Below are positions 1 to 6,216 of a stretch of DNA of 64,000 nucleotides, piece by piece (positions within the stretch are counted from its first letter, which is position 1; each line of letters begins with the position of its first letter). The stretch spans positions 1,922,001 through 1,986,000 of the forward strand of contig NZ_CP119106.1 in assembly GCF_029643425.1 (NCBI RefSeq), written 5' to 3'. Under the pieces are notes generated by a model. The model saw nothing but the letters and a program-made list of their open reading frames with translations, searched no databases and was not told where the DNA came from. This DNA is from Isoptericola sp. AK164 (GTDB taxonomy: Bacteria > Actinomycetota > Actinomycetes > Actinomycetales > Cellulomonadaceae). The translations under genes were made by a program, and so were the position numbers.

Positions 1-24
1 GCGCGCTGCGCCCTCGAGCACGGG

Positions 25-64
25 GCTACGTTCGAAGGACAGGGAGGACGACGACGGTCCTCCC
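25..64 (+). promoter_or_regulatory. Promoter -10 box and leader hairpin before the alcohol dehydrogenase gene
   Basis: GCTACGTT at 25-32 contains a plausible -10 hexamer (TACGTT). The identical octamer lies before the MFS gene at 9371-9378. Just downstream, GGGAGGAC (42-49) and GTCCTCCC (57-64) form an inverted repeat with a 7-nt loop that would sit at the start of the transcript, ahead of the GGAGG ribosome binding site at 74-78. It could be an operator or a leader hairpin; no regulator is identifiable. Confidence 0.4.
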
Positions 65-84
65 GTCGAGAACGGAGGCTCGTC

Positions 85-1125
85 ATGAAGGCTGTCCAGT
101 ACCGCGCCATCGGATCTCGACCGGAGGTCGTCGAGATCGACCGCCCGGACCCTGGTCCGGGCGAGGTCCTGCTGAAGGTCACCGCGTCCGGCCTGTGCCA
201 CTCGGACGTGTTCGTCATGGAGATGCCCGAGGAGTCCTACACCTACGGGCTGCCGCTCACGCTGGGGCACGAGGGCGCCGGCGTGGTCGAGGCGGTGGGC
301 GAGGGCGTCGACCCCGACCTGGTCGGGACCGGCGTCGCGGTCTACGGCCCGTGGGGCTGCGGCACCTGCTACCGCTGCGCGGCGGGCGAGGAGAACTACT
401 GCGAGCGCGCGACCGAGCTGGGGATCGCCCCGCCCGGGCTCGGTTCCCCCGGCTCGATGGCCGAGTACATGATCGTCGACTCCCCGCGGCACCTGGTGCC
501 GATCGGCGACCTCGACCCGGTGCAGGCCGCGGCACTGACCGACGCCGGGCTCACGCCGTACCACGCCATCAAGCCCGCGCTGCCGCGACTCGTGCCGGGG
601 TCCACGGCCGTCGTCCTCGGCGTCGGCGGTCTCGGCCACCTCGGCATCCAGATGATCAAGGAGCTCTCCGGCGCCCAGGTCGTCGCTCTCGATGTCACCG
701 AGGACAAGCTGCAGCTCGCCCGCGACGTCGGCGCCGACCACGCGATCATGTCCGACGAGGACGCCGCGCAGAAGGTCTCGGAGCTCACCGGAGGGCGCGG
801 GGCCGACCTCGTCGTGGACTTCGCCGGCGCCCAGGCGACCATCGACCTCGGCCAGCAGATGCTCGGCGTCGGCGGCCGGTTCAGCCTGGTCGGCATCGCC
901 GGCGGCGGTCCCGCCGCCCGGGTCGGGTTCTTCCAGGTGCCGTTCGAGTCCGAGTTCGTGGTGCCGTACTGGGGCTACCGGGACGAGCTGTTCGAGGTCC
1001 TGCGCCTGGCCCGGCAGGGACGGTTGACCGTCCACACCGAGGAGTTCGCGATCGACGACGCACCGGCCGCCTACGACAAGCTCTGGGACGGGACCCTGCG
1101 AGGTCGCGCCGTCGTCCGGCTCTGA
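85..1125 (+). CDS. Zinc-dependent NAD(P)-linked alcohol dehydrogenase
   Basis: This is a 346-residue medium-chain dehydrogenase/reductase that should interconvert alcohols and aldehydes in the cytoplasm. The N-terminal GroES-like half carries the catalytic zinc ligands Cys38 (GLCHSD) and His62-Glu63 (GHEGAG), with Asp153 in the place of the third ligand. It also carries the structural zinc cysteines 92, 95, 98 and 106. The Rossmann half has GVGGLG at 179-184 followed by Asp203 at the end of the second strand, which favours NAD over NADP. The start is set by GGAGG at 74-78. The gene is followed by a strong hairpin, so it is probably a single-gene unit. The natural substrate cannot be read from the sequence. 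Confidence 0.93.
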   Translation: MKAVQYRAIGSRPEVVEIDRPDPGPGEVLLKVTASGLCHSDVFVMEMPEESYTYGLPLTLGHEGAGVVEAVGEGVDPDLVGTGVAVYGPWGCGTCYRCAAGEENYCERATELGIAPPGLGSPGSMAEYMIVDSPRHLVPIGDLDPVQAAALTDAGLTPYHAIKPALPRLVPGSTAVVLGVGGLGHLGIQMIKELSGAQVVALDVTEDKLQLARDVGADHAIMSDEDAAQKVSELTGGRGADLVVDFAGAQATIDLGQQMLGVGGRFSLVGIAGGGPAARVGFFQVPFESEFVVPYWGYRDELFEVLRLARQGRLTVHTEEFAIDDAPAAYDKLWDGTLRGRAVVRL

Positions 1126-1131
1126 GCCGCC

Positions 1132-1170
1132 GGCGGTGACGGCGCCGGTCCGTCCTGCGCCGTCACCGCC
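1132..1170 (+). terminator. Hairpin terminator after the alcohol dehydrogenase gene
   Basis: A perfect 14-bp inverted repeat (1132-1145 and 1157-1170, 11-nt loop) begins 6 nt after the stop codon. There is no T-tract, which is common for terminators in GC-rich actinobacteria. Confidence 0.6.
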
Positions 1171-1196
1171 GTGACTTGTCGTCGATGTCTTCTGTT

Positions 1197-1250
1197 CCCC
1201 GCGTGCGGGGCGTAGAGTCGGCCTCATCACAACCGGACACGGATGTCCGG
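1197..1250 (+). promoter_or_regulatory. Operator-like palindromes upstream of the FAD dehydrogenase gene
   Basis: Two inverted repeats lie in the 80 bp before the gene. CCCCGC-GT-GCGGGG covers 1197-1210, and CCGGACA-CGGA-TGTCCGG covers 1233-1250, ending 20 bp before the chosen start codon. A TAGAGT at 1213-1218 could be a -10 box. The second palindrome has the arm length and spacing of a repressor operator that would overlap the transcription start. No regulator gene is adjacent. Confidence 0.4.
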
Positions 1251-1270
1251 TGAGTGGAGAGGAGAGGTCG

Positions 1271-2914
1271 ATGGACAACAGCTTCGACGACACCTACGAC
1301 GTCGTCGTCGTCGGGTCGGGCGCCGCAGGACTCACGGCCGCGCTGGGCGCGGTGGACGAGGGGCTCACCGTGCTGGTCGTGGAGAGCACCGAGAAGTGGG
1401 GCGGCAGCACGGCGATGTCCGGCGGCGGTCTCTGGCTGCCCGACAACCCGGTGATGCGGCGCCAGGAGGTCGGCGACTCCCGGGCGGAGGCGCTGGACTA
1501 CCTCGAGCGGACCGTGGGCGACGAGGGCACCAGTACGTCGCGCGCCCGCAAGGAGGCGTTCGTCGACGGGGTCCAGGACTACGTCGAGACCGCGGAGAAG
1601 TACGGCGTGGAGTTCGTCCGCGCACGCAACTACCCGGACTACTACCCCGAGACCCCCGGCGGGAAGATCGGCCGCGCCGTGGAGGTCAAGCCCTTCAACG
1701 CCCGCCGGCTCGGCACCCTCGCCCGGACCCAGCGCGCGCTGCTCCCCCTGCCGGCCATGACCGACGACGTCTGGCAGCTGCAGCGCGCCTGGTCGACGTT
1801 CGACGGGTTCCTCCGCGGGGCGCGGTTCACCTTCCGCACCCTCGGCGCCCTGCTGACCGGGCAGCGGAAGATGGGCATCGGCGGAGCCCTGACCGGCGCC
1901 CTCGGGCACGCGGTCTTCGTCGATCACGGCGTCCCGCTGTGGATGTCCTCCCCCGCCCAGCGACTGCTCACCGACGGCGGCGCCGTCGTGGGCGTGGAAG
2001 TGCTCCGCGACGGTTCCCCGGTACGGGTCGGGGCCCGCCGAGGCGTCGTGCTCGCCACCGGCGGCTTCGACCACAACGCCCCGTGGCGGCGCAAGTACCA
2101 CGGCGTCGAGAGCCACCCGTCGGGCAACCCCGGCAACCTCGGGCAGGGGCACGAGATGGCCGAGGAGGTCGACGCCGCGTTCGAGCTCATGGACGACGCC
2201 TGGTGGGGAGCGTCGGTCCGCCCGCCGGAGGGGCACCCCGCCTCCTTCCTGGTCGGCGAACGCTCGCTGCCGTACTCGATCATCGTCGACAGCGAGGGCC
2301 GGCGGTTCACCAACGAGGCGGAGTCCTACGTCGACCTCGGACACAGGATGCTCGAGCACGACACCGACGGCACCTACTGGTTCGTCCTCGACCGGCGGTT
2401 CGTGCGCCGCTACCTGCGGGCCTTCGCCATGGACCCCCGCGCGACGCGCGCCATGAAGGAGCAGGGCATCATCGTCGAGGCGGACACCCTCGCCGAGCTG
2501 GCCGACACCCTGGGCTTCGACCACGACGTGTTCCGCACCACCGTGCAGCGCTTCAACGGGTTCGCCCGCAGCGGCCGGGACCAGGACTTCGGTCGCGGGG
2601 ACTCGGCCTACGACCGGTACTACGGCGACCCGACGGTCCGGCCCAACCCCTGTCTCGGCCCGCTGGAGAAGGGCCCGTACGTGGCCTACGAGGTCGTGAT
2701 CGGCGACCTCGGGACCAAGGGCGGCGTCGTCACCGACACCGAGGGCCGCGCGCTGCGCGAGGACGGCTCCGTCATCGCAGGTCTCTACGCGGCGGGCAAC
2801 GCCTCGGCGTCCGTCATGGGCCGGACCTACCCGGGCCCCGGCTCCACGATCGGCCCGGCCTCGGTTTTCGGCCTGCGGGCCGCGCGCGACATGGGGCGGC
2901 GCGTCCCCCGGTAG
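1271..2914 (+). CDS. FAD-dependent oxidoreductase of the fumarate reductase / 3-ketosteroid dehydrogenase family
   Basis: The 547-residue flavoprotein starts with the FAD dinucleotide-binding motif VVVVGSGAAGLTAA near residue 15 and ends with the FAD-closing segment GLYAAGNASASVMGRTYPGPG. Members of this FAD_binding_2 family include 3-oxosteroid 1-dehydrogenase and flavocytochrome-c-like reductases. The TYPGPG tail and overall length resemble the steroid dehydrogenase branch, but no sterol genes surround it, so the substrate is open. I chose ATG 1271 because GAGGAGAGG lies 4-12 nt upstream; an in-frame GTG at 1250 would add seven residues but falls inside the palindrome. Palindromes upstream suggest dedicated regulation. 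Confidence 0.85.
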   Translation: MDNSFDDTYDVVVVGSGAAGLTAALGAVDEGLTVLVVESTEKWGGSTAMSGGGLWLPDNPVMRRQEVGDSRAEALDYLERTVGDEGTSTSRARKEAFVDGVQDYVETAEKYGVEFVRARNYPDYYPETPGGKIGRAVEVKPFNARRLGTLARTQRALLPLPAMTDDVWQLQRAWSTFDGFLRGARFTFRTLGALLTGQRKMGIGGALTGALGHAVFVDHGVPLWMSSPAQRLLTDGGAVVGVEVLRDGSPVRVGARRGVVLATGGFDHNAPWRRKYHGVESHPSGNPGNLGQGHEMAEEVDAAFELMDDAWWGASVRPPEGHPASFLVGERSLPYSIIVDSEGRRFTNEAESYVDLGHRMLEHDTDGTYWFVLDRRFVRRYLRAFAMDPRATRAMKEQGIIVEADTLAELADTLGFDHDVFRTTVQRFNGFARSGRDQDFGRGDSAYDRYYGDPTVRPNPCLGPLEKGPYVAYEVVIGDLGTKGGVVTDTEGRALREDGSVIAGLYAAGNASASVMGRTYPGPGSTIGPASVFGLRAARDMGRRVPR

Positions 2915-3061
2915 CAGCCCGGCACGCGGGACCGGTCACCATCCCCGCCCACGGGTCGTCCCCAGCCCCTCCGCGCCGTCCCCGTGTCGCCCGTCCAGCT
3001 CGCCGACCGTGCTCAGCGCGGCGGCGTAGCCGGCGACGGGCGGCTCGACGTCGCCGGGAGC

Positions 3062-3205
3062 AACGCCTTCGGGCTGCCGTGGCCGCGGCGTCGGCAGCAC
3101 CACGGCGTGCGTGAGTTGCTCGACCTCGTCGGCCTGCCCGCCGAGGTCGCCGACCGGCTTTCCAGCGGTCAGCAGCAGCGGGTCGCGCTGGCAGGACGAG
3201 CCGCC
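3062..3205 (+). pseudogene. Relic of an ABC transporter ATPase
   Basis: A 48-codon open segment reads like the middle of an FbpC-type ABC ATPase. It has a NAFGLPW stretch, then VRELLDLVGLPAEVADRL, then SSGQQQRVALAGRAA, which corresponds to the LSGGQQQRVALARAL signature. The Walker A region is missing upstream and the Walker B region is not found in frame downstream; a DEPPPLVDV string appears in another frame. There is no start and no complete domain. I see no other gene between 2915 and 3303, so this interval is decayed DNA. Confidence 0.6.
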
Positions 3206-3303
3206 GCCCTTGGTCGACGTGGCCGAGTTCCTCGGCGACGCCCTGCCCCCTGGGCACCCTGCCGGTGCGGAGCCAGACGCACCCGTTCACCTACCGTGGG
3301 GTC

Positions 3304-3699
3304 GTGGAACGGTTCGAGGCGTCGGCGCTGACCCACATGCTCGTCGTGACAGACGTCGAACGCAGTCGCGACTGGTACGTCCGCGTGCTCGATGCTCAGG
3401 TGGTCGGCGAGTACGGCGGGACGTCCGTCGTGCTCCAGCTGCTGGCGAGCTGGATCCTGCTCGTGACGGGTGGAGGACCTGACGCAGGGAAGCCGACCGT
3501 GACCCTGGCCCCGCCCGCCGAGCCCGACCGCCCGAGCACCCAGATCATCTTCCGCGTCGACGACTGCGCTGGGCTCTACGAGCTCCTGTCGGAGCGTGGT
3601 GCAGAGTTCGTGGCCGCTCCCGACGTTCGTGACGGCGAGACACGCGCGTTCTTCCGCGATCCTGACGGCCATCTGGTCGAGATCTCTGAGCTCACCTGA
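3304..3699 (+). CDS. VOC (glyoxalase / dioxygenase) superfamily protein
   Basis: The 131-residue protein has the two beta-alpha-beta-beta-beta modules of the vicinal-oxygen-chelate fold. It starts with ALTHMLVVTDVERSRDWYVRVL and ends with the typical AFFRDPDGHLVEI strand. Metal ligands are suggested by His in the first strand and Glu near the end. Family members include glyoxalases, dioxygenases and antibiotic-binding proteins, and the specific role is unknown. I chose GTG 3304 because TACCGT (3292-3297) lies exactly 6 nt upstream, the leaderless pattern seen across the window. An upstream GTG at 3265 is possible but would put the promoter inside the gene. A bidirectional terminator follows at 3749. 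Confidence 0.8.
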   Translation: MERFEASALTHMLVVTDVERSRDWYVRVLDAQVVGEYGGTSVVLQLLASWILLVTGGGPDAGKPTVTLAPPAEPDRPSTQIIFRVDDCAGLYELLSERGAEFVAAPDVRDGETRAFFRDPDGHLVEISELT

Positions 3700-3748
3700 G
3701 CTCGGTCCGGCTGATCGGTGTCCTGCCGTGACACGGAGCCTGACATGC

Positions 3749-3794
3749 AAAAACCCCGCCTGACCTAGAACTTTGCCGGTCAGGCGGGGTTTTT
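3749..3794. terminator. Strong bidirectional intrinsic terminator
   Basis: Two perfect 17-nt arms (3749-3765 and 3778-3794) enclose a 12-nt loop. The stem begins with AAAAA and ends with TTTTT, so it ends transcription on both strands. It serves the VOC gene on the plus strand. On the minus strand it lies directly after the displaced tRNA-Val 3' half, so it was probably the original terminator of tRNA-Val(CAC) before the element at 3797-6096 was inserted. Confidence 0.85.
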
Positions 3795-3796
3795 CG

Positions 3797-3842
3797 TCGG
3801 TGGGCGATACTGGGTTCGAACCAGTGACCTCTTCGGTGTGAA
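3797..3842 (-). repeat. Attachment-site repeat, displaced 3' half of tRNA-Val(CAC)
   Basis: These 46 bp are identical to 6051-6096 and run from four bases past the tRNA 3' end through the T arm and variable loop into the anticodon loop. The D arm and 5' acceptor strand are absent, so this is not a functional tRNA. Confidence 0.85.
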
Positions 3843-4093
3843 TAAACTCTGACCAAAGGAAGCCTGCTGAGATCGTTGAGATTCCGCCCGTTCGGGTCCG
3901 CCTGTGTACGGGAGTGTTCGTGCAGTTAAGCCAGCAGTAGCGCCAGCAACGCGAGTCACTGCACGAAGGTCGCAACCGTCCAGCGCTCCCCGCAAGACAC
4001 CCGTACGGCCGAGGGGTTCCGACCGTCAAACCACTTCGGGGACGTCCGCGCTCGACCGCCCGCGGCACGGTGCTGGGGCGGTCTCGGCTGGGC

Positions 4094-4408
4094 TCAGGCG
4101 ACCTGGACTCGCCGGTCCGTCGTGACGTACTCGATAGCGAGGTCTCCGCCTACCGCTTCGAGGTATTTGCGCACGGTCCCGACCTTCGCGTTGTCGATGT
4201 CGCCATGCTCGATCTTGGAGACCTGACGCTGCCCCACCCCGATGCGCTGGGCCAGCTCGAGCTGGGTCAGACCGAGAGCCTCGCGCAACTCGCGCAGCCG
4301 ATACGCACGCACCTCGGAGAGCATGCGCCCCTTGTGAGCATCGACGAGCTCCCGGTCAACGGGTCGCTTCGCAAGGACGTCGTCCAGATCCAGGGCCATC
4401 TCCATCAC
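4094..4408 (-). CDS. HigA-type XRE antitoxin
   Basis: The 104-residue protein carries an XRE helix-turn-helix in its C-terminal half: LRELREALGLTQLELAQRIG then VGQRQVSKIEHGDI. The N-terminal half begins LDLDDVLAKRPVD, a layout typical of HigA-like antitoxins of the RelE/HigB superfamily. It should bind the toxin and repress the shared promoter. Its start overlaps the end of the toxin reading frame by 4 bp, giving the toxin-first order of higBA operons. Because the toxin upstream seems broken by a nonsense codon, translation of this gene may depend on internal initiation. Confidence 0.85.
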   Translation of the reverse strand: MMEMALDLDDVLAKRPVDRELVDAHKGRMLSEVRAYRLRELREALGLTQLELAQRIGVGQRQVSKIEHGDIDNAKVGTVRKYLEAVGGDLAIEYVTTDRRVQVA

Positions 4409-4761
4409 TCTCCTTCAGTCTTCAGCCGGCGGATGTGGGTGTCGAGCAGGTCGTCTGCCTCGGGGATGCTCTTCTTGTACCAACGCTTCCAGTTCCCGGC
4501 CTTGTCGCCGGCAACCAGCATGATCGCCCGACGGCCGGGATCGAAGGCGAACAGCACTCGCAACTCACTTCGACCCGATGAGCCAGGCCGCAACTCCTTC
4601 ATGTTCTTGTGCCTCGACGCCTTCACCGTGTCGACCAAGGGCCGGCCCAGGCTCGGGCCGCTCTGCTGCAAAAGTTCGATCGCAGCAACCACCTGGGCGT
4701 AGGAGTCCTCGTCGAGCGCCAGCAGCCACCCCTCGATCAGCTCGATGTCGACTTGCTACAC
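4405..4761 (-). pseudogene. HigB/RelE-type toxin gene with a nonsense second codon
   Basis: The reading frame encodes a HigB-like toxin of the phage Gp49 / RelE superfamily, with SRHKNMKELRPGSSGRSELR, LFAFDPGRRAIMLVAGDK and NWKRWYKKSIP. Such proteins are about 115-120 residues and usually begin Met-Trp. Here GTG 4761 is followed at once by TAG (4758-4756) and then an uninterrupted in-frame sequence QVDIELIEGWLLALDEDSYA. A TGG to TAG change of Trp2 explains this. A promoter with -35 AAGCAA and -10 AGCGTA (plus-strand view) places transcription start at the GTG, supporting it as the ancestral start. The next in-frame start, GTG 4692, would give a 95-residue product lacking the first helix. Confidence 0.7.
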
Positions 4762-4767
4762 AGTGGC

Positions 4768-4796
4768 AGCGTAGACCATGCAGGGTCTGCAAGCAA
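4768..4796 (-). promoter_or_regulatory. Promoter and autoregulatory operator of the toxin-antitoxin operon
   Basis: On the minus strand TTGCTT (4796-4791), a 17-bp spacer and TACGCT (4773-4768) form a good promoter whose transcript would start at GTG 4761. The spacer contains TGCAG-ACC-CTGCA (4791-4779), a 13-bp inverted repeat positioned for repression by the XRE antitoxin. Confidence 0.6.
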
Positions 4797-5034
4797 TGCG
4801 GATCCGCCCGAGAAGCGGGGGGTCGATCTCGGACTGGCGTGCCCAGCGAGGACATGGCAGGACGACCGCCAGGACGACCAAGACCTTCGAGCCCGAGACA
4901 CTCAAGGGGCACGAGAAGCGGCCCCTCATGCAGCACTGGTGAGAAGGGGAGGCCACTCGCCGCCTGACAGCCGCTGCCACCTATCCGTACAGAAGTCCCG
5001 AGCGAATCAGAGTAGACGCTAAATTCGAGGTGGA

Positions 5035-5556
5035 CTATTGTGCAAGGTCAGGAAATAGGTCAACCTCCTTCGGCATGTAATCGGCAACCAGCCTGTTCCA
5101 ATCCGGGTTCCATTCGCCAATGCCATAGTGTGCGCGAAGAGCTTTCTCGAGACGCACCGGGGCGAAAGTTGACCTATTGGGCAAAGTCTCAGATTCCAAA
5201 GGGCTCGCTGGCCTGCGAAGCTCTCCAGAACGATCCACTACATCTACTCGCGCACCGGATCCCGCCATGACGATTTCTTTGTAAGCGGGAAGCTGAACGG
5301 ATTGCACCACACGCTCGTTTGATAGGATCGCCCAATGGCCTGCGTAGAACTTGGCATCGAGGGATAACGCAAGCAATAGAACTGGGGATTCCAGGGCCCT
5401 TCCGACCTGCTCTGGCAAACTTTCGTTCTCGACCCGAATATCGAAGATCGCCAGATAGTACGAACTCTTTTCATACTTGGCTACAATCTGCCCCACACCC
5501 GAGCTTTGTTCGTCAATCGGGATCGCGAATACGTCGCCTATTTCGAGTTTCTTCAC
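5035..5556 (-). CDS. Imm26-like immunity protein
   Basis: The 173-residue protein begins KLEIGDVFAIPIDEQSSGVGQIV, which matches the opening of the immunity-26 family: a GDVF-IP strand then G-GQ. These are cytoplasmic proteins that protect against polymorphic or contact-dependent toxins. Its GC content is clearly lower than that of the surrounding genome, pointing to transfer. The start GTG 5556 is preceded by GGAGGAG about 9 nt upstream and by a TACCGT box. No toxin gene is present, so it is an orphan immunity gene carried by the element. The assignment rests on the N-terminal motif and length, so I am moderately sure. Confidence 0.6.
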   Translation of the reverse strand: MKKLEIGDVFAIPIDEQSSGVGQIVAKYEKSSYYLAIFDIRVENESLPEQVGRALESPVLLLALSLDAKFYAGHWAILSNERVVQSVQLPAYKEIVMAGSGARVDVVDRSGELRRPASPLESETLPNRSTFAPVRLEKALRAHYGIGEWNPDWNRLVADYMPKEVDLFPDLAQ

Positions 5557-5812
5557 AGTGGCGCTCCTCCACTAGAACGGTAACGCGTATCGCTCATCGC
5601 CGCGACGGACCCGAAGGACGTCACCACCCTCGACGTGTGCTCTACCTGCGCACCCACCCCGTCCCCGCGACCATCACGTCCGGAAACCGAACAAGAAACT
5701 CCGTGAAGGGGGCTCCCACCAGGAGCAAGTCCGAGCGGAGACACCGAAGAGGTCGGTGCAGATTCCCGGAGCTCGTCGCGCGCACGGGTCGAGCGGCCCG
5801 GAGCCGCATATG

Positions 5813-5834
5813 ACGGCCGATGCGCATCGGCCGT
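5813..5834. repeat. Perfect 22-bp palindrome inside the element
   Basis: Positions 5813-5834 read identically on both strands (arms ACGGCCGATGC). Flanking GCCGCA and TGCGGC extend the symmetry with a 4-nt bulge. There is no gene nearby on either strand. It may be an operator, a recombination accessory site or a terminator. Confidence 0.7.
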
Positions 5835-6005
5835 GCGGCGTTCACCGAGGTCAGAACCAGCTCACGGCGACCCGGCAACGGTGACAGCCGCGCCTGCGGC
5901 CTCACACCGTGCGGCCGCGCCGAGCCCGACGGCCCGCTCCCCCACCTGCCCGGATCGAGTGTCGTAGACCAGCAGATAGACCAGCAGTGCTCCAACCAGC
6001 AAGGC

Positions 6006-6050
6006 GAAAGGCCCTCCGACCGAGCGTTTCCGCCGGTCAGGGGGCCTTTC
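6006..6050 (-). terminator. Terminator of tRNA-Val(CAC), supplied by the element
   Basis: Arms 6006-6021 and 6035-6050 pair over 16 positions with two G-U pairs and sit immediately 3' of the tRNA on the minus strand. The sequence GCCGGTCAGG next to the tRNA is shared with the terminator at 3749-3794, so the element's attachment region descends from a related tRNA locus. Confidence 0.7.
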
Positions 6051-6096
6051 TCGGTGGGCGATACTGGGTTCGAACCAGTGACCTCTTCGGTGTGAA
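6051..6096 (-). repeat. Attachment-site repeat within the intact tRNA-Val(CAC)
   Basis: This is the second copy of the 46-bp repeat at 3797-3842. It provides the functional 3' half of the tRNA gene at 6055-6126. Confidence 0.85.
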
Positions 6097-6126
6097 CGAA
6101 GCGCGCTACCACTGCGCCAATCGCCC
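6055..6126 (-). tRNA. tRNA-Val(CAC)
   Basis: The 72-nt gene folds with acceptor arms GGGCGAT and ATCGCCC, an anticodon stem CTTCG/CGAAG around the loop TTCACAC (anticodon CAC), and a T arm with GGTTCGAAC. CCA is not encoded. It is the integration target of the element to its left. Confidence 0.93.
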
Positions 6127-6139
6127 GAGTGCGTGGTCG

Positions 6140-6169
6140 ATACTAGCCACAGATCCGGGGTTGCTCCAA
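6140..6169 (-). promoter_or_regulatory. Promoter of tRNA-Val(CAC)
   Basis: On the minus strand TTGGAG (6169-6164), 18 bp and TAGTAT (6145-6140) precede the tRNA by about 14 nt. The two other tRNA promoters in the window have the same TTGGAC-18-bp layout. Confidence 0.65.
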
Positions 6170-6216
6170 ACCGGATCGGTGCGGCGTGGCCCACACCCAC
6201 GCGACGACGCCCCAGG

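Larger units (their letters stand above)
3797..6096. mobile_element. Remnant of an element integrated in tRNA-Val(CAC)
   Basis: This 2.3-kb interval is bounded by identical 46-bp direct repeats (3797-3842 and 6051-6096) that equal the 3' half of tRNA-Val(CAC). That is the classic footprint of tyrosine-recombinase integration: the intact tRNA at 6055-6126 now uses the incoming 3' half and the old 3' half is displaced to 3797. The cargo is a toxin-antitoxin pair and an Imm26-like gene. Base composition drops visibly between about 4740 and 5560. No integrase, excisionase or replication gene remains, so the element is a fixed remnant. Between 3843 and 4093 and between 5557 and 6005 I see no coding sequence I can support. 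Confidence 0.8.

Noticed and set aside
1163-2524. Long minus-strand frame opposite the FAD dehydrogenase
   Set aside because: No start signal or domain, and the plus-strand gene carries the FAD motif.
3797-3842. A tRNA gene at the left attachment site
   Set aside because: Only the 3' half is present; the D arm and 5' acceptor strand are missing.
5813-5834. dif or Xer recombination site
   Set aside because: The sequence is a perfect GC-rich palindrome and does not have the XerC/XerD arm arrangement with an AT-rich centre.
5862-6200. Minus-strand frame with a short hydrophobic stretch (ALLVGALLVYLLVY)
   Set aside because: It overlaps the whole tRNA-Val(CAC) gene and its terminator, and has no ribosome binding site.
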